Source: an uncultured Oscillospiraceae bacterium
GTDB taxonomy: Bacteria > Bacillota > Clostridia > Oscillospirales > Acutalibacteraceae
Direction of reading: 5' to 3'
DNA: 22,965 nucleotides
NCBI GenBank assembly: GCA_959601025.1
Contig: CAUGOD010000040.1
Span: 1-22,965, forward strand
This document shows positions 1 through 8,392 of this stretch, one piece after another. Positions within the stretch are counted from its first letter, which is position 1; each line of letters starts with the position of its first letter. Position numbers and translations under genes: made by a program. Below the pieces are notes generated by a model that did not search any database, was not told the origin of the DNA, and saw only the letters and a program-made list of their open reading frames with translations.

Positions 1-16
1 AAAGCGTTTTACCGCT

Positions 17-42
17 CCCCCGGTAGAACCGGGGGTTTATTT
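17..42 (+). terminator. Rho-independent terminator of an upstream gene
   Basis: A perfect 7-bp GC stem (CCCCCGG at 17-23, CCGGGGG at 29-35) with a 5-base loop is followed by a T-rich tract (TTTATTT). It would end a plus-strand gene lying left of the window. Nothing else is recognisable in bases 1-16. Confidence 0.75.
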
Positions 43-49
43 CGGCTAC

Positions 50-86
50 AAAAAAAAACCGTGTAATACCAGCGTATCACACGGTT
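50..86 (-). terminator. Terminator of the tRNA-Ala transcript
   Basis: A 13-bp stem with one mismatch (57-69 paired with 74-86, loop CAGC) is followed on the minus strand by a run of about nine T (complement of the A run at 50-58). It sits four bases past the tRNA 3' end, so it terminates a single-tRNA minus-strand transcript. Confidence 0.85.
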
Positions 87-90
87 GTTC

Positions 91-166
<76 letters not shown>

Positions 167-209
167 ATATTTGTTTGTCCTATGTCAGGATATCCCGACG
201 ACGTGTTAT

Positions 210-238
210 ACTTTACCACAGAGACGGTCGAAAGTCAA
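210..238 (-). promoter_or_regulatory. Promoter of tRNA-Ala
   Basis: On the minus strand TTGACT (complement of 233-238) is separated by exactly 17 bp from TAAAGT (complement of 210-215). This is a good sigma-A type promoter about 45 bases upstream of the tRNA 5' end, and nothing else lies between it and the tRNA. Confidence 0.6.
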
Positions 239-291
239 GACAATTTTTTCACCCGTGAAAAACACCGGCATTTCACCGGCTGGACAAGGGG

Positions 292-320
292 TTGACAAAT
301 ACCCTACAGGGGTATATTAT
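292..320 (+). promoter_or_regulatory. Copper operon promoter
   Basis: A consensus -35 TTGACA (292-297), a 17-bp spacer and a near-consensus -10 TATTAT (315-320) lie upstream of the copper ATPase gene. The -10 box falls between two repressor sites, so bound repressor would block RNA polymerase. Transcription would start near 327 and leave a leader of about 200 bases. That leader (356-516) is AT-rich, and apart from the ribosome site no feature was recognised in it. Confidence 0.8.
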
Positions 321-355
321 ACCCCTGTAGGGTATTTTATACTCCTGTTGGGTAT
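297..355 (+). promoter_or_regulatory. Three phased CsoR-type operators
   Basis: Three 17-bp sites of the form ATACnCnnnnnGGGTAT begin at 299, 319 and 339. Site 1 (ATACCCTACAGGGGTAT) and site 2 (ATACCCCTGTAGGGTAT) are exact reverse complements of each other. With flanking bases they form a palindrome over 297-337 that is perfect apart from its central base. Site 3 (ATACTCCTGTTGGGTAT) is a weaker copy. The TACCC-n-GGGTA pattern is that of CsoR copper operators, and a csoR-like gene lies in the same operon. Sites 1 and 2 flank and overlap the -10 box. Copper binding to the repressor should release the promoter. Confidence 0.85.
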
Positions 356-530
356 TTGAAAAAAGCGAATATGAGCGGTTCGATTTTTTGCCATTGCCCG
401 ACTGTTTATCCCTAGCCTTTTCATACCTGTCATACTGGTCATAACTGTCAGCGCAAAAATATTTTCGATACTTCACGAAACCAATAATAACGATAAAAAC
501 AGAAAGAATAGAGCAAAAGGGGGAAAATCC

Positions 531-2867
531 ATGAAGGAAGATGTTTATCTCATTGAAGGGATGACCTGCGCCGCCTGCTCCAGCGCAGTGGAGCGGGTGA
601 CACGTCGGTTGGACGGAGTGATCCGCAGCGATGTAAACCTGACCACAAACCGGATGACCATACAATATGACGAGACCAAGGTTACGCCCGAACAGATCAT
701 GCAGAAGGTAGATAAGGCTGGTTTTGGGATCGCGCCTTATGTTCCGGGCGGAAAGAGGAAGGCGGCGGAAAAAGACGGGATCAACGTTGAAAGCGCCGGC
801 GGGAAATACCCTGCGGGAAATGATTCCAGGCCGGACGGCGACCGTTCTCGCCGTGGCGACTGTTCTCGCCGGAAAGAGCTGGTCGCCGCCGTTGTGCTGA
901 CGATTCTGCTGCTTTATGTTTCCATGGGACAGATGTTCTCCTGGAAGCTCCCTCTCCCCTCCTTTCTTCAGCCGGAGGTTTCGCCCACTAATTATGCGCT
1001 GACCCAGCTTCTGCTGACCATTCCGATCCTGTATCTCGGACGGCGGTTCTTTTTACTGGGCTTCAAGTCTCTGTTCCACCTCGCGCCTACGATGGATTCG
1101 CTGGTTGCCATCGGGAGCGGCTGTTCTTTTTTATATAGTCTCTTCCTCACCTATCAAATTCCCTTTGATCCCATGCACGTCCACCACCTTTATTATGAAT
1201 CGGCGGCGGTGGTGTTAACCTTCATTATGCTTGGAAAGCATCTGGAGGCCAACAGCAAGCAGAAAACCAAGGGAGCGATCGAAAAGCTGATGGCCCTCGC
1301 CCCCGATACCGCCCTTTTGATGGAAGGGGAAACCATCCGGGAGGTATCGACCGATTCTCTAAAAGCGGGAGACCGGCTTCTCGTCCGTCCCGGCGCCCGG
1401 ATACCATTGGACGGTACCGTAGTGCAGGGAGAAAGCGGCGTGGACGAATCCATGCTGACCGGGGAAAGCATGCCGGTGGAAAAATTCGCCGGAAGCACGG
1501 TGATCGGCGGCAGCGTCAATTATAATGGGGTGCTGCAAATCCAGGTGGACCGGGTAGGCGAGGATACCACCCTGTCCAAAATTATTCGGATCATGGAGGA
1601 GGCGCAGGGACGAAAAGCGCCTATCTCCAAAATTGCCGACCGGGTAGCGGGCGTGTTCGTACCGGTCGTGATCGGAATCGCGGTGCTTGCCGCTCTGCTC
1701 TGGGGCATCGCCGGCAAGGACGCGGCGTTTGTGCTGCGGGTCTTTACCTCGGTGCTGGTAATCGCCTGCCCCTGTGCGCTTGGACTGGCTACCCCCACCG
1801 CCATCATGGTGGGAACCGGGCTGGGCGCGGCTAACGGCATTCTGGTACGCAGCGGCGAAGCGCTGGAACGTCTGCACAGCATAACCGCTGTTTTGCTGGA
1901 TAAGACCGGGACGGTGACCGAGGGAAAGCCTGCCGTCACCGAGCTTCTCACTGCAAAAGGCGGCGAGAAGGAGCTGCTTACACTGGCCGCGGCGGTAGAG
2001 ACGCTGTCCGATCACCCGCTGGCCCGCGCCGTCCGGGAGAAGGCGGAAAGGGAGGGGCTATCATTCCTTCCGTCGGCTGCGGCGTTTGAGAATCTCTCCG
2101 GCCGGGGAATTCGAGCCACGCTGGAGGACGGTCGAAAAATTCTGGTTGGCAATCGCCGTTTGATGGAGGAAAATGACGTCTTCCGCCTTTCCGGCTCTTT
2201 CCGTCCGTCCGAATTCATCGAGGGAGCGGAGCGCCTGGCGGCAGCCGGACAGACCCCGCTCTATGTTGCAGCGGACGGCTCGCTCCTCGGCGTGATCGGG
2301 GTGGCGGATGTGGTGAAGGAATCCAGCCCCGCCGCCATCCGAAGACTGCGCGGGAAAGGACTGCGGGTAGTACTCCTGACCGGAGACAACCGGGCGGCGG
2401 CGGACCATATCGGCGCGCAGGTGGGCGCGGACGAGGTAATCGCCGAAGTACTACCGGAGGACAAGGCCCATATCGTACAACAGCTTCAGGAGGGAGGGGA
2501 AACCGTGCTGATGGTGGGCGACGGCATCAACGACGCCCCTGCCCTCGCCCAGGCCGACGTCGGCGCCGCGATCGGCGCCGGAAGCGATATCGCGATCGAA
2601 GCAGGCGATGTGGTTCTTATGAAATCCGATTTGAACGATGTGAGCCGAGCGATCCGGCTGAGCTATCTGACCCTGCGGAATATCAAGCAGAATCTGTTCT
2701 GGGCGTTCTGCTACAACACGCTGGGCATTCCTGTCGCGGCCGGCGTTCTGGTTCTTTTCGGCGGCCCGCTTCTCGACCCGATGCTGGCGGGACTGGCCAT
2801 GTCACTCAGCTCGGTCTGTGTGGTGACCAATGCGCTCCGGCTGCGGATGAAAAAGCTGGACCCGTGA
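531..2867 (+). CDS. copA: Copper-translocating P1B-type ATPase
   Basis: A 778-residue membrane pump that would use ATP to export Cu(I). One N-terminal heavy-metal-associated domain (about residues 4-68) carries the metal motif MTCAAC (11-16). An Arg/Gly-rich linker (about 72-115) leads to the first membrane helix near 116. The actuator loop has TGES (310-313), and the membrane metal site is CPC (413-415), typical of Cu(I) ATPases. The phosphorylated aspartate is D457 in DKTGT, the nucleotide-domain SDHP includes H495, and GDGINDAP is at 663-670. The C-terminal helix has MSLSSVCVVTNA. Bacillus CopA has two N-terminal metal domains, so this is a one-domain version of ordinary length. Start chosen from AAGGGGG at 517-523. 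It is the first gene of a three-gene copper operon behind CsoR-type operators. Silver transport is possible too. Confidence 0.96.
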   Translation: MKEDVYLIEGMTCAACSSAVERVTRRLDGVIRSDVNLTTNRMTIQYDETKVTPEQIMQKVDKAGFGIAPYVPGGKRKAAEKDGINVESAGGKYPAGNDSRPDGDRSRRGDCSRRKELVAAVVLTILLLYVSMGQMFSWKLPLPSFLQPEVSPTNYALTQLLLTIPILYLGRRFFLLGFKSLFHLAPTMDSLVAIGSGCSFLYSLFLTYQIPFDPMHVHHLYYESAAVVLTFIMLGKHLEANSKQKTKGAIEKLMALAPDTALLMEGETIREVSTDSLKAGDRLLVRPGARIPLDGTVVQGESGVDESMLTGESMPVEKFAGSTVIGGSVNYNGVLQIQVDRVGEDTTLSKIIRIMEEAQGRKAPISKIADRVAGVFVPVVIGIAVLAALLWGIAGKDAAFVLRVFTSVLVIACPCALGLATPTAIMVGTGLGAANGILVRSGEALERLHSITAVLLDKTGTVTEGKPAVTELLTAKGGEKELLTLAAAVETLSDHPLARAVREKAEREGLSFLPSAAAFENLSGRGIRATLEDGRKILVGNRRLMEENDVFRLSGSFRPSEFIEGAERLAAAGQTPLYVAADGSLLGVIGVADVVKESSPAAIRRLRGKGLRVVLLTGDNRAAADHIGAQVGADEVIAEVLPEDKAHIVQQLQEGGETVLMVGDGINDAPALAQADVGAAIGAGSDIAIEAGDVVLMKSDLNDVSRAIRLSYLTLRNIKQNLFWAFCYNTLGIPVAAGVLVLFGGPLLDPMLAGLAMSLSSVCVVTNALRLRMKKLDP

Positions 2868-2911
2868 GCGGCTGAAGCATAACAAACCGACGAAAGGAGA
2901 GATGACGCGAT

Positions 2912-3226
2912 ATGCCCGGCTGCGAATGCAACAAGACCTGCGGCGAATGCCGGAAAAAGGTTCGGTCGGACGAAGAGGTGCAAAGCCTCGTTAACCGGCT
3001 GAACCGGATTGAGGGACAGGTACGGGGGCTGCGCGGAATGGTGGAAAAAAGCGCTTACTGCGTGGATATCCTGACCCAGGTATCCGCCGTTCAGGCGGCG
3101 CTGAACGCCTTCAGCAAGACGCTGCTCGGCGCCCACATCAAGACCTGCGTGGTGGACGACATCCGCGCCGGAAACGACGAGGCGGTGGACGAGCTGCTTG
3201 CCACTCTTCAAAAGCTTATGCGATAA
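2912..3226 (+). CDS. csoR: CsoR-family copper-sensing repressor
   Basis: A 104-residue all-helical DUF156 protein that should bind the operators at 297-355 and let go when it binds Cu(I). The family core NRLNRIEGQVRGLRGMVE is at about 28-45. The copper ligands C50, H75 and C79 have exactly the spacing of the Mycobacterium tuberculosis CsoR ligands (Cys36, His61, Cys65), which favours copper over nickel or formaldehyde sensing. An extra Cys-rich N-terminus (C4, C6, C10, C13) is discussed separately. Ribosome site AAAGGAGA lies at 2893-2900. The ATG at 2902 is out of frame, so 2912 is used. It lies 44 bases after copA, giving autoregulation of the operon. Confidence 0.93.
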   Translation: MPGCECNKTCGECRKKVRSDEEVQSLVNRLNRIEGQVRGLRGMVEKSAYCVDILTQVSAVQAALNAFSKTLLGAHIKTCVVDDIRAGNDEAVDELLATLQKLMR

Positions 3227-3261
3227 CGCTGGCTTTATTTTATCAATCAGGAGGAAACGTC

Positions 3262-3456
3262 ATGACAGTACTGTATGTGGAAGAAATGCACTGCGCCAAA
3301 TGTGTGGAGCGGATCACCAAAGCGCTGACCGCCGCCGGGCTGGATTTTTCGGTCTCGCTCACGGACAAGACCGTGACGGTCAACGGCTGTGATCACTGTG
3401 TCCAGGCCGCTGTAGCGGAGCTGGATGATCTCGGCTTCACCGCGGTTCAAAAATAG
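3262..3456 (+). CDS. copZ: CopZ-like copper chaperone (HMA domain)
   Basis: A 64-residue stand-alone heavy-metal-associated domain, the usual size of a cytoplasmic CopZ that carries Cu(I) to CopA and to CsoR. The metal motif is MHCAKC (9-14). A second Cys pair, CDHC (43-46), lies in the loop before the second helix and is not part of classical CopZ. AGGAGG at 3249-3254, seven bases before the ATG, fixes the start. It is the third gene of the copper operon, 35 bases after csoR. The role is inferred from the fold and context. It could equally be a specialised Cu buffer. Confidence 0.85.
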   Translation: MTVLYVEEMHCAKCVERITKALTAAGLDFSVSLTDKTVTVNGCDHCVQAAVAELDDLGFTAVQK

Positions 3457-3484
3457 CCGCGCGAGACGGACGCAAAACAAAGAA

Positions 3485-3528
3485 GCCGCCCATTGGAAGG
3501 GACTACCGCGTTCCCTCCAACGGGCGGC
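3485..3528. terminator. Terminator hairpin after the copper operon
   Basis: A long stem pairs 3485-3502 with 3512-3528, with one A-C mismatch and one bulged A. It is followed by ATTCTCTAT on the plus strand and by TTCTTTGTTTT on the minus strand. It can end copZ transcription and act as a second stop for the convergent ABC operon, so I treat it as bidirectional. Confidence 0.65.
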
Positions 3529-3586
3529 ATTCTCTATGGCGGGAGAGCAAGCGGATTTTCTCCCCCCGGCTCTTCACGGATTACCC

Positions 3587-3624
3587 CAAAACGCGCCCCC
3601 GGATGCGAAACATCCGGGGGCGCG
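3587..3624 (-). terminator. Terminator of the MarR/ABC exporter operon
   Basis: A perfect 14-bp stem (3592-3605 with 3611-3624, loop CGAAA) is followed on the minus strand by TTTTGGGG. It lies 26 bases beyond the stop of the last ABC gene. Confidence 0.8.
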
Positions 3625-3650
3625 CTGTTGAAAGCGGAAAGGGCGGGCGG

Positions 3651-5579
3651 TCAGGCGGATTCCTCTGCCTGCTCGAACTGGCTGTTGTAGAGGTTCGCGT
3701 AAAAGCCGTTCTTCTTCATCAGCTCGTCGTGGGTGCCCTGCTCCACAATATCGCCGTCCTTCATGCAAAGAATCAGATCGGCGTTGCGGATGGTGGACAG
3801 GCGATGGGCGATAATAAAGCTGGTGCGGCCTTTCATCAGGTTATCCATCGCCTTCTGAATCTGGACCTCGGTGCGGGTATCGACCGAGCTGGTCGCCTCG
3901 TCTAGGATCAGAATCTTCGGGTCGGAGAGGATGGCGCGGGCGATGGTCAGCAGCTGCTTCTGGCCTTGGGAGACATTGCTCGCTTCCTCGTTAAGCTCCA
4001 TATTGTAGCTGTCGGGCAGGGTACGAACGAAGTGATCCACCTGGGCGGCCTTTGCGGCGGCGAGCACCTCGTCGTCCGTAGCGTCCAGCCGGCCGTAGCG
4101 GATGTTGTCCTTAATAGAGCCGTTGTAAAGCCAGGTATCCTGCAGCACCATGCCAAACAGGGAACGCAGTTCATCGCGGGTAAAGTCGCGGATATCGTAG
4201 CCGTCCACCAGGATCGCGCCTTCGTTCACATCGTAGAACCGCATGAGCAGCTTGACCATCGTGGTCTTTCCCGCGCCGGTGGGGCCGACAATGGCGACCT
4301 TCTGCCCCGGCTCGACCACGGCGGAAAAGTCATGGATGATGGTTTTCTCCGGATTGTACCCGAATTTGACATGGGCGAACTGCACGCTTCCGGCGATATG
4401 CACGCGGGAATCGGTATCCGGCTCGTCGGCATCATGGACATGGATCAACGGTTTATCCGGGGTTTCCTCCTCCTCTTCCAGGAACTCAAACACCCGCTCC
4501 GCCGCCGCGGTGGTGGACTGGAGAATGTTGGAGATGTTGGCGATCTGGGTAATCGGCTGGGTGAACTGGCGGACGTACTGGATGAACGCCTGGATGTCGC
4601 CGACCGCCAGCCTGCCCTGGGTGGCCAGCCAGCCGCCGAGGATGCAGACCGCCACATACCCGACATTGCCCACAAACTGCATGACCGGCATCATCAGGCC
4701 GGAGAGAAATTGGGATTTCCACGCGGATTTATAGAGGGTGTCGTTGTATTCGTCAAACTCCTTCACCGACGCTTCCTCGCCATTGAAAGCTTTCATCACG
4801 ACATGGCCGCCGTAGAGCTCCTCCACATGGCCGTTAACATGGCCAAGGTATTCCTGCTGGGCCTTGAAATATTTTTGTGAATGCTTCACGATCACCATGA
4901 TAAAAATCAGGGAGACCGGAATGGTACACAAAGCGATCAGGGTCATTTCCCAGCTGATGGAAAACATCATAGCCAGGATGCCGACGAAGGTGGCGACCGA
5001 CGTGATGATCTGGGTGATGCTCTGGTTGAGAGACTGGGCCAGAGTATCCACGTCGTTGGTCACGCGGGAAAGCACCTCGCCGTGACTGGTGCGATCAAAA
5101 TATTTCAGCGGCAGGCGGTTGATTTTCTTCGCGATATCGTTTCGCAGGTTATAGGTAACTTTCATGGACACGCCGGTCATCAGCCAGCCCTGGAGATAGG
5201 AGCACGCCGCACTGGCGACATACAGGCAGACAAGCCACAGCAGAATCTGCGCAATTTTGCCGAAGTCAATTCCCTCGCCGGTGCCGGCGATCTTACCCAT
5301 GATACCGTTGAACATTTCGGTGGTCGCCTGGCCGAGCACCTTCGGTCCGAAAATCATCAGCACGGTGGAGGCGACCGCTGCCAGCATAACCAGCAGTACG
5401 CGGAATTTGTACTGCGCCATATACCGCAGCAGCTTTTTCATGGAGCCCTTGAAGTCCTTCGCCTTCGCACCGGACATCATCGGCCCGCCGGGGCCGGGGC
5501 CGCGCCCTCCCATCGGACCATGCCCACCCATCGGACCGCGGCGGGGCGAGTTGGGAGAGGTTCTTTGTTTTTCGCTCAT
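3651..5579 (-). CDS. ABC exporter half, catalytic-site subunit
   Basis: A 642-residue half-transporter: an ABC_membrane domain of six helices, then an ATP-binding domain. Walker A is GPTGAGKT (432-439), Walker B ends LDEATSSVD with catalytic E561 intact, and the switch histidine is H592. The signature is VSQGQ (536-540) instead of LSGGQ. This combination matches the TM288-like partner of heterodimeric exporters. An N-terminal tail (about 14-35) is rich in Gly, Pro and Met. The start codon overlaps the stop of the other half by four bases (ATGA), so the two are translationally coupled and probably form one exporter. The likely substrates are drugs, lipids or peptides. The sequence does not tell which. 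It is convergent with the copper operon but not part of it. Confidence 0.93.
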   Translation of the reverse strand: MSEKQRTSPNSPRRGPMGGHGPMGGRGPGPGGPMMSGAKAKDFKGSMKKLLRYMAQYKFRVLLVMLAAVASTVLMIFGPKVLGQATTEMFNGIMGKIAGTGEGIDFGKIAQILLWLVCLYVASAACSYLQGWLMTGVSMKVTYNLRNDIAKKINRLPLKYFDRTSHGEVLSRVTNDVDTLAQSLNQSITQIITSVATFVGILAMMFSISWEMTLIALCTIPVSLIFIMVIVKHSQKYFKAQQEYLGHVNGHVEELYGGHVVMKAFNGEEASVKEFDEYNDTLYKSAWKSQFLSGLMMPVMQFVGNVGYVAVCILGGWLATQGRLAVGDIQAFIQYVRQFTQPITQIANISNILQSTTAAAERVFEFLEEEEETPDKPLIHVHDADEPDTDSRVHIAGSVQFAHVKFGYNPEKTIIHDFSAVVEPGQKVAIVGPTGAGKTTMVKLLMRFYDVNEGAILVDGYDIRDFTRDELRSLFGMVLQDTWLYNGSIKDNIRYGRLDATDDEVLAAAKAAQVDHFVRTLPDSYNMELNEEASNVSQGQKQLLTIARAILSDPKILILDEATSSVDTRTEVQIQKAMDNLMKGRTSFIIAHRLSTIRNADLILCMKDGDIVEQGTHDELMKKNGFYANLYNSQFEQAEESA

Positions 5580-7801
5580 TTCGCCATCTCCTCCTTCGTC
5601 AGCTGGGACTGGGCGATCTCCCGATAGATATCACAGGTTTGCAGCAGCTCGGCGTGGTTACCGATCCCCGCTACGCGGCCCTCGTCCAGAACGACGATCT
5701 GTTCCGCGTTCATGATGGTGCTGACCCGCTGGGCGACCAGCAGCACGGTGGAATCCCCGGTCTCCTCCTTCAGCGCGCGGCGAAGGGCCGCGTCGGTTTT
5801 GAAATCCAGAGCGGAGAAGCTGTCGTCGAAAATATAGATCGGCGCTTCTTTCACCAAAGCGCGGGCGATGGAAAGCCGCTGCTTCTGGCCGCCGGAGACG
5901 TTGCCGCCTCCCTGCGCGATCTCATTATGCATTCCGCCCTCAGTAGCCGCGATGAAATCGGCGGCCTGTGCGATCCGGGCGGCTTTATCCAGCGCTTCAT
6001 CGGACGCTTCCGGCCGGCCGTACCGCAGGTTGGAGGCGATATCGCCCGAGAAAAGCACGCCCTTCTGCGGCACATAGCCGATCATGTCGTGCAGTTCATG
6101 CTGGGTCAGCTCCCGAACGTTGACGCCATCGATAAGGATTTCACCCTCGGTCACGTCGTAGAAGCGGGGAATCAGATTGACCAGCGTGGACTTTCCGGAA
6201 CCGGTGGAGCCGATGAACGCCGTGGTCTGTCCCGGTTCGGCGGTAAAGGTTATGTCGTGGAGCACATCTTCCTCCGCGTTGCCGTAACGGAAAGAGACAT
6301 GCCGGAACTCCACCCGGCCTCTCGCCTGTCCGGCCAGTGTTTTCGGCCGCTCCGGGTCAAGGATGCTGGGTTCGGTATTCAGCACCTCGGCAATCCGGTC
6401 GGCCGAGACGGCGGCGCGGGGAACCATGATAAACATCATGGCGATCATAAGGAAGGACATGATGATCTGCATTGCGTACTGCATGAAGGCCATCATATCG
6501 CCGACCTGCATGGTGGAGGCCTCGATCTGATGGGAGCCGACCCACATGATCACCAGGCTTATCCCGTTCATGATAAACATCATCGCCGGCATCATGAACA
6601 CCATAACCCGGTTGACGAACAGATGAACACGGGTCAGGTCGCTATTGGCCTTTTCAAAACGGTCTTCCTCGAACCTCTGGGTACCGAAGGCACGGATGAC
6701 CATCATACCGCTCAGGCTTTCGCGGGTGACGAGGTTCAGCTTATCCACCAGCTTCTGCACCAGCTTGAACTTCGGCATGGCTACCAGGAAGATAGCAAGC
6801 ACCAGGCCGATCAGAATCACTACGCCGAGTGCGATGATCCAGGTCATCGAGACGCTCTTGCCTACCGCCATCACAATACCGCCGATGCCCATGATCGGCG
6901 CGTAACAGATCATCCGGATGCCCATAATCAGCAGCATCTGCACCTGCGTGACATCGTTGGTGGTGCGGGTGATGAGAGAAGCGGTGGAGAATTTATCAAA
7001 TTCCGCGTTGGCGAAGCTTTCCACCTTGCTGAACACGTCGTGCCGCAGGGAGCGGGCGATTCCCGCGCCGATCCGGGAGGCGAGCAGGCCGACCAGAATG
7101 GTCGCCAGCGCGCCGGCCAGCGTCAGCGCCAGCATTTTTACGCCGGTAATCCATATATAATTGCTGCGGATTTTCCCAGTGTCCACACCAAGCTCGTTAT
7201 AAAATTGTTTGACCATCACCACACCGACCTGGTCCAGCAGGGAATCGTCGGTGGCGTCCGCCGTTTTCCGCGCGTCGTCAAAGGCGGACGACGGCATTTG
7301 GTCGAACTGCGGCTGCATGGCGTACAACGGGGAAAAATCCAGCTCCTCCAGCCCATCGGTCAGGGAGGAGGAATCCGAAGAAGAGAGGGCTTCCCCGCTC
7401 TGCTCCGCCGTCTGTTTCATGAAATTCATAAAGGTCAGGGACGAGCGGCCGAACGCCGTGCCCAGCGCAGGATCGTCGCTTTTCCGGACATAGATATTTC
7501 GATTTGCGGATTCCGGATAGTCCTTCGCGTACGCCGGATCGCCGGCCTGGACAAGGGTATAGGTTTCCTCGATCAGCTGCCAGTCTTCCTCCGACATGAA
7601 GGTTTTCATCAGCTTCAGGCCGTCCTCGCTGATAGCTTTGGGCGAGGTTTCCTCAATGCCGCTCTGCTGGATGCCGACATTGACGATGTCCGACATCAGG
7701 TTCGGCAGGCTGAGGTCGCACATCGCCTGTCCAAACAGCAGCGCCACGCAGGCAAGCACCCAGACGACGTAAGGCTTCAGATAGGAAAGAATTTTTTTCA
7801 T
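5576..7801 (-). CDS. ABC exporter half, degenerate-site subunit
   Basis: A 741-residue half-transporter with a membrane domain and a C-terminal ATP-binding domain. Walker A is GSTGSGKS (531-538) and the signature is the consensus VSGGQ (635-639). Walker B is IFDDSFSALD, so Asp660 replaces the catalytic Glu, and the switch position is Gln691 (AQRVS) in place of His. These are the marks of the TM287-like degenerate partner. Between the first two membrane helices lies an insert of about 170 residues (about 45-215), hydrophilic and rich in Ser/Asp, predicted outside the cell. It accounts for the extra length over the usual 580. It overlaps the MarR gene by one base and the second half by four. 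Confidence 0.93.
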   Translation of the reverse strand: MKKILSYLKPYVVWVLACVALLFGQAMCDLSLPNLMSDIVNVGIQQSGIEETSPKAISEDGLKLMKTFMSEEDWQLIEETYTLVQAGDPAYAKDYPESANRNIYVRKSDDPALGTAFGRSSLTFMNFMKQTAEQSGEALSSSDSSSLTDGLEELDFSPLYAMQPQFDQMPSSAFDDARKTADATDDSLLDQVGVVMVKQFYNELGVDTGKIRSNYIWITGVKMLALTLAGALATILVGLLASRIGAGIARSLRHDVFSKVESFANAEFDKFSTASLITRTTNDVTQVQMLLIMGIRMICYAPIMGIGGIVMAVGKSVSMTWIIALGVVILIGLVLAIFLVAMPKFKLVQKLVDKLNLVTRESLSGMMVIRAFGTQRFEEDRFEKANSDLTRVHLFVNRVMVFMMPAMMFIMNGISLVIMWVGSHQIEASTMQVGDMMAFMQYAMQIIMSFLMIAMMFIMVPRAAVSADRIAEVLNTEPSILDPERPKTLAGQARGRVEFRHVSFRYGNAEEDVLHDITFTAEPGQTTAFIGSTGSGKSTLVNLIPRFYDVTEGEILIDGVNVRELTQHELHDMIGYVPQKGVLFSGDIASNLRYGRPEASDEALDKAARIAQAADFIAATEGGMHNEIAQGGGNVSGGQKQRLSIARALVKEAPIYIFDDSFSALDFKTDAALRRALKEETGDSTVLLVAQRVSTIMNAEQIVVLDEGRVAGIGNHAELLQTCDIYREIAQSQLTKEEMAK

Positions 7802-8343
7802 CAGGCTTCATGCATCCTTTCGGTGTGAGAGTTGCGGGCGCGTATAATCTCTGTCAGGCGGTCAAGCAGAAGAATCAGCTGCTCGGCGTCCTCTTCCCCC
7901 AGTTCCCTGGCGATCTCGTCCAGACGGGCAAAAAAGGGTTTTTCCACTGTCTCAGCCGTGTCCCAGCCCTGTTCGGTAGGCCGGACATAGACCGCCCGAC
8001 GGTCGGCGGGAAGCGTACTGCGGATGACCAGCCCCTTTTCCTCCAAGGCGCGAACCGTCTGCGAAGCGCCGGAGGGCGTCTGGTGGGTAAAGGCGCTGAG
8101 TTCCCCGATCGTCACGCCGGGGCTGTCGCTCCGCCGCGCCAGCTCGGTAATGGATACGTCCGAAGGCGGCTCCGACGGCTTTTGAACCTGCCGCGCAAGA
8201 CAGCAGAGGACGCTGTGCAGCATGGCAAACTCGCTGGGCCGCAGCTCCGACGCCGGGCGAACGACCATGACATAGCGCTGAAAATTCTTCAAAGCGGAAA
8301 ACAGACGCCGGCCACGGGCGCTTGCTTCCTTTGTGGAAGCCAT
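7801..8343 (-). CDS. MarR-family transcriptional regulator
   Basis: A 180-residue protein with a MarR-type winged helix-turn-helix (about residues 77-125). The recognition region is near QTPSGASQTVRALEEKGLV, and the wing has the family motif DRRAVYV (114-120). A segment of about 20 residues (54-76) separates helix 2 from the winged helix. Helices at both ends would form the dimer interface. GGGAGGG at 8350-8356 sets the start. It is first in an operon with the two ABC halves (stop and start overlap as TGATG), so it most likely represses the exporter and itself until a ligand binds. The ligand is unknown. Confidence 0.9.
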   Translation of the reverse strand: MASTKEASARGRRLFSALKNFQRYVMVVRPASELRPSEFAMLHSVLCCLARQVQKPSEPPSDVSITELARRSDSPGVTIGELSAFTHQTPSGASQTVRALEEKGLVIRSTLPADRRAVYVRPTEQGWDTAETVEKPFFARLDEIARELGEEDAEQLILLLDRLTEIIRARNSHTERMHEA

Positions 8344-8392
8344 TTTCTTCCCTCCCTTTTATTTCAGTAGATTAATTATTTAAGTGCTAAAC

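Noticed and set aside
171..665. Short open frames across the copper promoter
   Set aside because: They overlap the operators and promoter on both strands, lack ribosome sites and have no recognisable product.
5639..7828. Plus-strand open frame (729 codons) opposite the ABC half-transporter
   Set aside because: It is antisense to a gene with all ABC motifs, and its product is His/Gly/Gln-rich nonsense.
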